Shown: positions 37,059-45,585, counted from the stretch's first letter. The stretch is DNA of 54,738 bases from an uncultured Frankineae bacterium (GCA_902805775.1 CADCUB010000009.1:1-54738); one strand, 5' to 3'. The notes: generated from the sequence alone by a model not told the origin. A program made the numbers and translations.

Positions 37059-39586
37059 AGGACCGCCTGGGCCGCGGCGAGCCGGGCGACCGGCACCCGC
37101 TGCGGTGAGCAGGAGACGTAGTCCAGGCCCAGTCCCTCGAGCCACGCCACCGACGCTGCGTCGCCCCCGTGCTCGCCGCACAGGCCGATCTTGATCTCAG
37201 GTCGCACGCGACGAGCCCGGTCGACCGCGAGGGCCATCAGCGCTCCGACGCCGTCGGCGTCGAGCTCCGCGAACGGGCTCGCGGTGAGCAGGCCACGGTC
37301 GAGGTAGCTGCGCAGCAGCCGGCTCTCGACGTCGTCGCGGGAGAAGCCGTAGGTCATCTGCGTCAGGTCGTTGGTGCCGAACGACAGGAAGTGGGCGTGC
37401 TCGGCCATCCGGTCGGCGAGCAGTGCCGCGCGCGGCGTCTCCACCATGCTGCCCAGCAGGTAGGGCACCCGCACGCCGGTCTGCGCCTCGACCCGGTCGC
37501 GGGCCAGCCGCACCTGGCCCGCTGCCACGGCGAGCTCCTCGGGCAGCGACACGAGCGGGACCATCACCTCCAGCAGCGGGCGGACGCCCTCCTCGACGAC
37601 CTGGACCCAGGCGAGGAACAGCGCCTCGGCCTGTGCGGGGTACAGCTCCTCGTCGAGCAGCGCCAGCCGCACACCGCGCACGCCGAGCATCGGGTTGACC
37701 TCGTGCAGCTCGGCGGCCCGCAGCCGCGCGGCCTCGTCCTCGTACACGGCGTCGCGCGGCAGGAACTCGTGCAGTGGCGCGTCGAGCAGCCGCACCGTGA
37801 CGGGGCGGTCGCCGACCGCGCGCAGCAGGTGCACGAAGTCCTCGTGCTGAGCGCGGCGCAGCTCCTCCAGCGCGGCCCGGTGCGCCGCCGCGTCCGGGGC
37901 CAGCAGCATGCGCTGCACCAGGGGGAGCCGCTCGCCGAGGAACTGGTGCTCGGTGCGGCACAGGCCTATCCCCTCGGCGCCGAGCCGCAGCGCGACCTCC
38001 GTCTCGCGGACGGTGTCGCTGTTGGCGCGCACCCCCATCCGGCGGGACCCGTCCGCCCAGCCGAGCAGCCGGTCGAGCTCGGCGGGTGGTTCGGCGGGCC
38101 GGATGTCGACCGCCCCGAGGTACACCGTCCCCGTGCGCCCGTCCACGGTGACGACCTCGCCCTCGCGCACCTGGAGGTCGCCGGCGCTCACCAGCCCCTG
38201 CGCGCGGTCGATCCGCAGGCTCGAGGCGCCGCAGACCGCGGGAGTGCCGGCCCCGCGGGCGACGACGGCCGCGTGCGAGGCGAGCCCGCCGTGCGCCGTC
38301 AGCACGGCCCCCGCCACGAGGATGGCAGGCACGTCACCGGGGTCGGTCTCGTCCGCGACGAGCACGGCGGGTGTGCCGTCGGCGGCGAGCGCCAGCACGC
38401 GCTGCGCCGACAGGCAGACGACCCCCTCGGCCGCGCCCGGCGAGGCGGCCAGGCCGGTCGCGAGCACCGCCTCGGACCCGGTCAGCCGCACGGAGGCGTG
38501 GAGCAGCTCCTGCACGGCCGACGGCGCCAGCGACCGCACGGCCCCGGCCCGTGTGAGGACCCCCGCATCGGCGAGGTCGACCGCCAGGCACACGGCCGCA
38601 CGGGGGGTCGGGCGCTCGACCGCCCCGGCGCTCAGCAGCGACACCCGACCGTCACGCAGCTCGAAGCCGACCTCGGCCACGCTGCCGAAGTGGTGCTCGA
38701 GCGTGGTGAGGGCCTGCTGCAGCACCTCACCGGCCGGGCCGAGCCCGCTCAGCGACTCCTCCGACCCGGCCGCGGAGGGAGCGGTGCGTCGGACACCCCG
38801 GTGGAACCGGCCGGTCGCGACGGCACGCCCGGTCTCCGGGTCACGGCTCGTCGCCAGGCCGTGCCCGGAGCGCTCCCAGTGGCCGATGCGCAACGCCTGG
38901 ACGTGCAGGGCGAGGCCGAGGTCGGGCGGGAGGCGCTGCGTCCGTCGCGCACGCGCGCCGCGGGGCGAGGCCCAGCGACGCAGCACGGCGGTGGCCGCGA
39001 GCGCCAGCTGGCCGGCAGCGTCCTCGGGCACGGGGCCGAGCCCCGAAGTCGCGCACAGCGCCAGGAGGGCCGACAGCTGGTCACGGGGCGCCGGGATGCC
39101 GGCGAGCGCGTCGTCCCGCTCGGCGGGGTCGACGCCGAGCGCGTCCTCGGCCAGCAGGCGCAGCAGCGCGCCCCAGGCCTGGTGCAGGTCGCCGTCGCGA
39201 CCGATGACGCCGACCAGCCCGTCGACGTTGCCCGGAGTGAGGCCGATCGCCACCACCTCCGGCGGCAGGCCCGCCGCGGGCAGCGGCGCGCTGGCGACGA
39301 GCCGCAGCAGCACGGGGTGCGCCGGGTCGCCGACGGTGCGCCCGGCGAGCTGGGACACCAGGTCGACGGCGGAGCGCGCGACAGCCGGGTCGGTGAGCTC
39401 CTCGGCGTGCCCGACCGGCACGGTGAGCCCGGGCACCACCGGGAGCCCCAGCGCGACCAGGCGGTCCATCTCGTCGCCGTGCACCCCGAGCGCGGCCGCG
39501 CCCAGCCCTCGGGCGCGGCCCTGTCCGTAGGGGACCAGCGGCGTGGACACGGTGGCTCGAGCGACGCCGGTGACCGGCGAGGTCAC
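37055..39586 (-). CDS. Pyruvate,phosphate dikinase-like protein with degenerate ATP-grasp region
   Basis: GGLASHAAVVARGAGTP swivel His; GIGLCRTEHQFLGERLPLVQRM, VTVRLLDAPLHEFLP, LSFGTNDLTQMTYGFSRDDV, IGLCGEHGGD PEP barrel; GTG start 39586 overlaps the upstream TGA. Confidence 0.9.
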   Translation of the reverse strand: MTSPVTGVARATVSTPLVPYGQGRARGLGAAALGVHGDEMDRLVALGLPVVPGLTVPVGHAEELTDPAVARSAVDLVSQLAGRTVGDPAHPVLLRLVASAPLPAAGLPPEVVAIGLTPGNVDGLVGVIGRDGDLHQAWGALLRLLAEDALGVDPAERDDALAGIPAPRDQLSALLALCATSGLGPVPEDAAGQLALAATAVLRRWASPRGARARRTQRLPPDLGLALHVQALRIGHWERSGHGLATSRDPETGRAVATGRFHRGVRRTAPSAAGSEESLSGLGPAGEVLQQALTTLEHHFGSVAEVGFELRDGRVSLLSAGAVERPTPRAAVCLAVDLADAGVLTRAGAVRSLAPSAVQELLHASVRLTGSEAVLATGLAASPGAAEGVVCLSAQRVLALAADGTPAVLVADETDPGDVPAILVAGAVLTAHGGLASHAAVVARGAGTPAVCGASSLRIDRAQGLVSAGDLQVREGEVVTVDGRTGTVYLGAVDIRPAEPPAELDRLLGWADGSRRMGVRANSDTVRETEVALRLGAEGIGLCRTEHQFLGERLPLVQRMLLAPDAAAHRAALEELRRAQHEDFVHLLRAVGDRPVTVRLLDAPLHEFLPRDAVYEDEAARLRAAELHEVNPMLGVRGVRLALLDEELYPAQAEALFLAWVQVVEEGVRPLLEVMVPLVSLPEELAVAAGQVRLARDRVEAQTGVRVPYLLGSMVETPRAALLADRMAEHAHFLSFGTNDLTQMTYGFSRDDVESRLLRSYLDRGLLTASPFAELDADGVGALMALAVDRARRVRPEIKIGLCGEHGGDAASVAWLEGLGLDYVSCSPQRVPVARLAAAQAVL

Positions 39587-40257
39587 GCCGACGGGGCCGC
39601 GACCAGCGCGGCCTCCAGCTCCCCGTCCTCCTCGCGGCTCATCCCGAGCATGAGCAGCAGCTCCTGGTGCAGCCACATCCAGACGGTGTGGTAGCTCGGC
39701 TCCAGCGGCGACGTCAGCATCCCGGTGTGCCCGTCGTCGAACGCCTCGAGCGCCGCCGTCAGGTCCGCCCGGTAGTGGGCCAGCGACGGTGCGGCCTCGG
39801 CCATGCGGCGCAGGACGCGTCCCACGGCCTCGTCGACGTCGTCGAGCTCGTCCCTCACGGCGGCGTCGTAGGCCGGGTCGCCGTGGTCGTTGGCGCTGCC
39901 GTCCGGGCGGCGCTGCCACGACGTGCACAGCTCACGCAGGCGGTGGTTGATCGGCAGGAAGGTCGTCATCAGCCGCCGCAGGGTCGTCTCCTGCTCACCG
40001 CCCTCCGGCAGGCGGAGCTCGTCCGCGGCGGCCGCCCGGCCCTCGGCGGTGGGCATGACCAGGGGCCCCTTGACCATCGCGAGGCCGGCGTCGACGAGCT
40101 GCCGCTGCGCCGGGCCGAGCGCCCCGCGGTGCAGACCGCGCACGGCCAGCTCCAACAGCGCGGCGCGGGCGGCGTCGTCGAGCGGGACCGCCGCGGTGGA
40201 GGCCTCCGTCATGGGGCGGGCTCCTCTCGCGCCGGCGGTCTCCGGCTGCGGGTGCAA
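39583..40257 (-). CDS. Hypothetical 224-aa protein, translationally coupled to the PPDK-like gene
   Basis: MTEASTAAVPLDDAARAALLELAVRGLHRGALGPAQRQLVDAGLAMVKGPLVMPTAEG (winged-helix-like) then helical region; GTGA overlap. Confidence 0.8.
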   Translation of the reverse strand: MHPQPETAGARGARPMTEASTAAVPLDDAARAALLELAVRGLHRGALGPAQRQLVDAGLAMVKGPLVMPTAEGRAAAADELRLPEGGEQETTLRRLMTTFLPINHRLRELCTSWQRRPDGSANDHGDPAYDAAVRDELDDVDEAVGRVLRRMAEAAPSLAHYRADLTAALEAFDDGHTGMLTSPLEPSYHTVWMWLHQELLLMLGMSREEDGELEAALVAAPSA

Positions 40258-40368
40258 GGGCGGATGTGACGCCGGTCATCGTGTGTGTGCGCGCAGGACG
40301 AGTCAAGGAGGTCCAGCCCCACCACACGGCCTGGCGTCGCTGCCCGCGCCGGACCGCAGGTGCCGGAC

Positions 40369-41670
40369 TCAGCGGCGGGTGATCCGGACCGGGAGCGAGG
40401 TGAGGCCGCGCAGGAGGAAGCTGGGCAGGTAGCGCAGCGAGCCCGGCTCGACCACCGTCACGCTGCGCACGCAGGAGGTGAGCTCCTCGAGCGCGACCCG
40501 CGCCTCGAGGCGCGCCAGCCCGGCCCCGATGCAGGCGTGGATGCCGTGGCCGAACGACACGTGCGAGCGGATCTCCTGACGGTCGGGCCGGAAGGCGTCC
40601 GGCTGGGCGAAGACCGCCTCGTCCCGGTTGGCCGAGGAGTAGGACAGGAACAGCACCGAGCCCTCCGGCAGGGCCACCCCGCCGAGCTCCACGTCGCGGG
40701 TCACGCGGCGGAACATCCCCTGGGTCGGCGCCAGCAGCCGCAGCGTCTCCTCGACGACGAGGGGGACACCCTCGGGTGCTGCCGCCAGCCGCTCCCACGG
40801 CTCGCCCGCCGTGTGCACCACCGACTCCGCGATCAGCCGGGTCGTCGTCTCGTTCCCGGCCACGAGCAGCTCGCGCAGCAGGTTCACCAGCACGTCGTCG
40901 TCGAGCCGGTCCCCGTGGTCGGGGTCGGCCGAGGCGAGCACCGAGAGCAGGTCCTCCCGCGGCCGGTCCCGACGCTGCTCGAGCTCGACCACCATGGCCT
41001 GCTGGAAGTCGAGCATCGTCTGCTCGACGTCGAGCCACCGCGCCGGCTCGAGCCGGCCGCCCAGCGCCCCGATGGCGGCGTCGGACCAGCGGCGCACGTC
41101 GTCGCAGCGCTCCGGGCCGAGTCCGAGGATCCGCGAGATGGCTCCGACGGGCAGGGGTACGGCGAAGCGCTCGACGAGGTCGACCACCTCACCGTCCGGG
41201 AGCGCACCGGCCAGCGCCCGGGCGGTCGCGCGGACGTCGGGCTCCATGGCCCGCAGCGCCCGGGGCGTGAACGCGCGGTTGCAGAGCCGGCGGATGCGGG
41301 TGTGGTCCGGCGGGTCGTTGCTCAGCAGCGTCGGGAGCCGGGGGATGCCGCTCGCCCGCAGCCGCTCGACGTCGGCGCGCACCTCCGGCGGCGGCTCGGT
41401 GCGGTGTCCGACCAGCGAGGAGTAGGTCGAAGGATCGCGCAGCACCTCGCGGACGAGGTCCATGGTCGTGACGACCCACCACCCGCAGCCCTCGACCGGG
41501 TGCACCGGCGCGGTCCGGCGCAGGGCCGCGTAGGCCGCGTGCGGCCGCTGCTGGAACGCCTCTGCGTAGGGGTCGAGGGGCTCGGGGGCCCACCGCTCCT
41601 GCACGCCCTCGGGCGGTGACGCCGCCGCCGTCGGGGTCAGGGCGGTCAGGGGCTCAGCGGGTCCAGGCAC
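40369..41670 (-). CDS. Cytochrome P450
   Basis: LLVAGNETTTRLIAES, EETLRLLAPTQGMFRRV, heme FGHGIHACIGAGLARLEARVALEEL; start position uncertain. Confidence 0.93.
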   Translation of the reverse strand: MPGPAEPLTALTPTAAASPPEGVQERWAPEPLDPYAEAFQQRPHAAYAALRRTAPVHPVEGCGWWVVTTMDLVREVLRDPSTYSSLVGHRTEPPPEVRADVERLRASGIPRLPTLLSNDPPDHTRIRRLCNRAFTPRALRAMEPDVRATARALAGALPDGEVVDLVERFAVPLPVGAISRILGLGPERCDDVRRWSDAAIGALGGRLEPARWLDVEQTMLDFQQAMVVELEQRRDRPREDLLSVLASADPDHGDRLDDDVLVNLLRELLVAGNETTTRLIAESVVHTAGEPWERLAAAPEGVPLVVEETLRLLAPTQGMFRRVTRDVELGGVALPEGSVLFLSYSSANRDEAVFAQPDAFRPDRQEIRSHVSFGHGIHACIGAGLARLEARVALEELTSCVRSVTVVEPGSLRYLPSFLLRGLTSLPVRITRR

Positions 41671-43040
41671 CACTGGCTCAGCAGGTGGTGGAAGTGACGG
41701 ATCTTGCTCTCCTGGTAGACCGCGAAGGTCACACCTGGCTTGCGCGTGGCCCGGAGCCCCTTCTGGACGGCCTCGAGGTTGAACTCGTCCTGGTCGAAGA
41801 CCCGGGCCAGCGAGCCGAGCACCTCCGTGGCATCGCGCCAGGCGTCGTCCGGGCCCAGCGCCACGTGCTCCGCGGGGGGCGGCCGCTCGCCCGTGAACGG
41901 CGCCAGCAGGAAGCACTCCATGATGCAGCTGGTGTGGTCGTCGCCGTGCGGCCGGAAGCGGTAGACGATCTGGTTGTAGGCCCCCCAGGGGTGGAAGTTG
42001 GGGAACAGGTTGATGTAGTAGCTGTCGACCAGCTCCGCGTCCGACAGCTGCTCGGCCTCGGGCCCGACGACCTGGCGGATCTGACGCCGGGCCGCCTCCG
42101 CCAGCACGGTGCGGGCGTTCTCGCCCTCCGGCACCACGAGGATCTGCGGGTCGTCCATGCGCTGGTCGATCGAGGAGTTGAGCTTCTCCTGCTCGGTGGG
42201 CTCCCAGGACAGGTACGGCGAGGCGACGCCGCGCGGGCTGATGCCGCGGGCGACGTTGCCGAAGACGTCGTACTGCGAGTTGGCGTCGCCGAAGCCCTGG
42301 AGCAGCTGGGGGTGGGTCGTCACCACGTGGTAGCTCTCCATGAAGGCGTCCTGAGCGACCTTCCAGTTCACCCGGATCACCTTGGAGACGTGGGCCCGCG
42401 TGTAGCGACGGTCCAGCGGCCACCGCTCGAACAGCGACGGCAGGTCGCCCATGAACTCCTCGAAGGGGCCCGCGTCGGGGTCGGGGTTGACGAAGACGAA
42501 GCCGCCCCACGTCGCCACCCGGACCTCGGGCAGCCGGAACGTCTCCGGCGTGACCTGCGGGAAGTCCCACGCGCTCGGCACACGCTTGAGCCGGCCGTCG
42601 AGGTGCCAGCAGAAGCCGTGGAAGGGGCACTGCAGGTCGTCGACCCGGCCCGGCCCGTCGCGCAGCGCTCTGCCGCGGTGCAGGCAGGCGTTGACGTAGG
42701 CCCTGATCCCGCCCGCACCCGGTGCGACGCGCACCAGCAGGAAGGAGCTGTCGACGATGTCGTAGACCTCGGTGTCGCCGACCTCGGCCAGCACCTCCTC
42801 CCGGCAGGCGAACTGCCACACCCGCGACCACAGCCGGGTCTTCTCGCGCTCGTGCCACTCGCGCGACAGGTAGCGCTCGACCGGGATGTCGTCGGAGCCG
42901 AACTCGCCCGGCTCGTCGCGGCGCAGCGACGCCGGGACCGGCTTGCTGTCGGTGTCGAGGAGCTGCTGGTAGTTCGGTCCCTTGCCGCGGAAGCCGGTGC
43001 GCGGCTGCTCCGGGGCAGGGCGGACGGGCGCCTGGGTCAT
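41646..43040 (-). CDS. Rieske-type aromatic-ring-hydroxylating dioxygenase alpha subunit-like oxygenase
   Basis: Rieske CLHRG...CPFHGFCWHLDGRL; mononuclear Fe motif MESYHVVTTHPQL. Confidence 0.93.
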   Translation of the reverse strand: MTQAPVRPAPEQPRTGFRGKGPNYQQLLDTDSKPVPASLRRDEPGEFGSDDIPVERYLSREWHEREKTRLWSRVWQFACREEVLAEVGDTEVYDIVDSSFLLVRVAPGAGGIRAYVNACLHRGRALRDGPGRVDDLQCPFHGFCWHLDGRLKRVPSAWDFPQVTPETFRLPEVRVATWGGFVFVNPDPDAGPFEEFMGDLPSLFERWPLDRRYTRAHVSKVIRVNWKVAQDAFMESYHVVTTHPQLLQGFGDANSQYDVFGNVARGISPRGVASPYLSWEPTEQEKLNSSIDQRMDDPQILVVPEGENARTVLAEAARRQIRQVVGPEAEQLSDAELVDSYYINLFPNFHPWGAYNQIVYRFRPHGDDHTSCIMECFLLAPFTGERPPPAEHVALGPDDAWRDATEVLGSLARVFDQDEFNLEAVQKGLRATRKPGVTFAVYQESKIRHFHHLLSQWCLDPLSP

Positions 43041-43282
43041 GAGAACGACTCCTCGGTGTAGAAGCGCCGGCTGCGCGCGGCAGCGCCGCCGGGGTCCTTG
43101 CCGCCACTGGCGATCCAGCGGCACAGCTCCGGGTCCGCGCTGTAGACGACACCCTCGAGGTGGTAGCCGTCGCGGTCGAAGCGGCCCTGCCGACCTTCGC
43201 GGTCGGTCACGAGGACCGGCCCCCGGTCGTCGTCGGCCCACTCGTAGACCGCGCCGCTCAGTGCGTGCCTGATCTTGCGCAT
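43037..43282 (-). CDS. Small hypothetical protein coupled to the Rieske oxygenase
   Basis: MRKIRHALSGAVYEWADDDRGPVLVTDREGRQGRFDRDGYHLEGVVYSADPELCRWIASG...; SD AGGAGG; ATGA overlap with the Rieske start. Confidence 0.75.
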   Translation of the reverse strand: MRKIRHALSGAVYEWADDDRGPVLVTDREGRQGRFDRDGYHLEGVVYSADPELCRWIASGGKDPGGAAARSRRFYTEESFS

Positions 43283-43309
43283 GCTGCCCGCCTCCTGCCG
43301 CACTGCGGT

Positions 43310-43330
43310 GTTACCGGAGGCAGACTACAG
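43310..43330. promoter_or_regulatory. GTTAC-N11-TACAG element
   Basis: GTTACCGGAGGCAGACTACAG; shares 12-mer GTTACYGGAGGC with 16392-16403. Confidence 0.4.
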
Positions 43331-44143
43331 AAAGTCGCGGTCGTGGACCAGCCCGGTCCCGAGTCCCCAGGCCAGCCCCCTGCGGACCACCTCGAGGAAG
43401 GCAGCGGACTGCCACGGTCCACGCTCGACCGAGCACTCCGCCATCAGGGGCTGCATGTCCCAGCGTCCCCGGGCATGGCCCAGGGTCAGGTACAGCACCT
43501 CGCCCTCGCCTCGTCGACGCAGGTACAGCAGCGGTCGGCGCACCGACTCGTCGTCGACGGCCGCCGGCACCTTGCGCATCGTGCGGCTCGAGACGGTCGT
43601 CTCCAGCAGCACCTCGACGTCGGTCGTGAACGCGCAGCAGTAGGCCTCGTCGGTCACCTCGAAGTCGGCGAGGTCGGCGACCAGCGGGTGACGCGGCTCG
43701 CTGACCCGGACGGTGAACGGCTGGACTGTCGGGTGGGCGAGGAAGCGCGAGCCGAGCAGCCCGGTGAAGCGGGGCCGCAGGTCGGGTGTGAGGTAACGGC
43801 CGGGGATCACGACGCCGCTCCCACCGGTGACCGGTCCGCCCTCGGTGTCGAAGTCGATGAAGGCGTTGGTGCCGTGCAGGGCGAACCACCGGCCGCCGCG
43901 GTCGAGGAACGCCGCCAGCGCCTCGTCCTGCTCGTCGGTCGTGCGGACGTCGCAGGTGTAGCTGACCAGGAGCTGCGCGCCGGCCAGCGTGGCGAGGTCG
44001 GCGAAGTCGGAGGCGACGTGCACGTACGCGTCGTCGCGCTCGGCGAGCAGCGTCAGCAGGTCCAGGCGGACGCGGTTGACGTCGTGGAAGCGGCCACCCA
44101 CGACGAGCAGGACGTCGCGGCGGTCACTCGCAGCCTCGGGCAT
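43325..44143 (-). CDS. ThuA domain-containing protein (2)
   Basis: LLVSYTCDVRTTDEQDEALAAFLDRGGRWFALHGTNAF, PLLYLRRRGEGEVLYLTLGHARG. Confidence 0.82.
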   Translation of the reverse strand: MPEAASDRRDVLLVVGGRFHDVNRVRLDLLTLLAERDDAYVHVASDFADLATLAGAQLLVSYTCDVRTTDEQDEALAAFLDRGGRWFALHGTNAFIDFDTEGGPVTGGSGVVIPGRYLTPDLRPRFTGLLGSRFLAHPTVQPFTVRVSEPRHPLVADLADFEVTDEAYCCAFTTDVEVLLETTVSSRTMRKVPAAVDDESVRRPLLYLRRRGEGEVLYLTLGHARGRWDMQPLMAECSVERGPWQSAAFLEVVRRGLAWGLGTGLVHDRDFL

Positions 44144-44324
44144 GGTGGTCCCCTCCGGGTGACGGCTCCTGGACGGCGCAGAGCCTCGGGCGGCAGCAGG
44201 GGGATCGTGTCAGCCGGTCCTGACCGCCGCAGCGCCCGCCGACCGCTCGTGTGCCTCGGGGCCGTATCAGACCGCCCCGTCGCCCCTCCGTCCACGGGAC
44301 CGGGCACGTTGACGGAGGTGGGCG

Positions 44325-45155
44325 ATGGGCACGACGACGACCCGACGGCTCCTGCTGGGAGGCGGGGGCGCGCTGGCCGCGGTCGGGATCGCTGCGGCCG
44401 CCGCCTCCGGTGGCGGCGAGCCCGCCCCACCGCCTGCGCCGGTGGTGTCGCCGCCGCCCTCCGCCACCTCGACGCCCTCGGTCTCCCCGTCGCCCTCGGT
44501 CGGCGCCACCCTGCGGCCCGAGGTGGCCCAGGCGCTCGAGCGCCTGCGGCGGCGCAGCGAAGCCGTCCAGGAGGCCCTGCGGTCCGCCCGTCCGACGACC
44601 ACGGCAGGACCGACGCCCGCGGCAGGACCGCAGGACCTCCCCCTGGTGCTCCCGACGCGACCGGCGCCAGCGCCGCCGCCCGCTCCCGAGCGGCAGCTGT
44701 CCGCGACCTGGTCGACCCTGGGCGGCGCCGTGGTCGGCGACTCCGTCCAGGCCGCGGGGGCCGCGCTCGGCGTGGTCTTCGACGACGTCGTGCGCCTCAC
44801 CGAGGAGTGCTCCCTCGTCCTGACCGCCGACAGCTCGCTGGGCGTCGTCGCGACCGACCCCGGGGGAGTGCGCGTCTTCGTGATGGCGCTGGACGGGACG
44901 CAGATGGTGTCCGGCACCGGCACCCCCGTCGGCGTGGGCAGCACCCTGGAGCAGGTCCGTGCCGCCTTCCCCGACTGGTACTCCGGCTCCGAGCACCCCA
45001 GCCGGGCCGGCGGCGAGCGGGCCCTGATCGCCCCCCGGGCGCTGCGGGGCAGCGCCGCGCTGTTCGAGGCCGACGAGGCGGGGGTCGTCCGGCAGTTCCG
45101 GGTCGGCGACTCCGGCTACGTCGGCCACACCGACTACTGCACGACGCCGGAGTGA
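44325..45155 (+). CDS. Secreted/anchored hypothetical protein
   Basis: MGTTTTRRLLLGGGGALAAVGIAAAAASGGG Tat/Sec-like signal then a Pro-rich linker. Confidence 0.6.
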   Translation: MGTTTTRRLLLGGGGALAAVGIAAAAASGGGEPAPPPAPVVSPPPSATSTPSVSPSPSVGATLRPEVAQALERLRRRSEAVQEALRSARPTTTAGPTPAAGPQDLPLVLPTRPAPAPPPAPERQLSATWSTLGGAVVGDSVQAAGAALGVVFDDVVRLTEECSLVLTADSSLGVVATDPGGVRVFVMALDGTQMVSGTGTPVGVGSTLEQVRAAFPDWYSGSEHPSRAGGERALIAPRALRGSAALFEADEAGVVRQFRVGDSGYVGHTDYCTTPE

Positions 45156-45186
45156 TCGCGCCGCTCCGGCTGGGTAGGCCACCGGC

Positions 45187-45585
45187 ATGGGAGACTTCAG
45201 CGGCACCACCAGCGTGTCCGTCCCGATCGACACGCTGTTCGCCTACCTGTCGGACGTCGACAACCTGCCCCGCTACTTCGCCCGGATGACCTCTGCGGTG
45301 CCGGCCGAGGGCGAGCGGGTGATGACCACGGCGAGGATGCCCGACGGCACCGAGGTGCAGGGTGAGGCGTGGTTCCGGGCCGACCGGGCCACCCGCCGGA
45401 TCGAGTGGGGTTCCGAGGGCCCGAGCGCGTACGCCGGCCACCTGCAGCTCACCCCTGACGGCCAGGGCAGCGAGGTCGAGGTGGGTCTGCACACGACCCG
45501 CGTGCCGGACGGGGACCGGGAGGTCTCGGACGGCATCCGCGAGACGCTCGCCGCCATCAAGGCGCAGGCCGAGTCGCGGGGCTGA
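45187..45585 (+). CDS. SRPBCC (START-like/polyketide cyclase) family protein
   Basis: VSVPIDTLFAYLSDVDNLPRYFARMTSAVP. Confidence 0.8.
   Translation: MGDFSGTTSVSVPIDTLFAYLSDVDNLPRYFARMTSAVPAEGERVMTTARMPDGTEVQGEAWFRADRATRRIEWGSEGPSAYAGHLQLTPDGQGSEVEVGLHTTRVPDGDREVSDGIRETLAAIKAQAESRG

Noticed and set aside
37055-39586. Calling this gene ordinary ppdK
   Set aside because: The C-terminal half fits, but the ATP-grasp signature residues are missing, so a standard PPDK function is not supported.
43037-43282. Small protein next to the Rieske oxygenase as a ferredoxin
   Set aside because: Only one cysteine and no CxxC clusters.
16483-44143. Known steroid-degradation cluster
   Set aside because: Only the DUF35/thiolase/ACAD/P450 parts are reminiscent; no KstD, Hsa or Ksh gene set was recognised, so no substrate is assigned.
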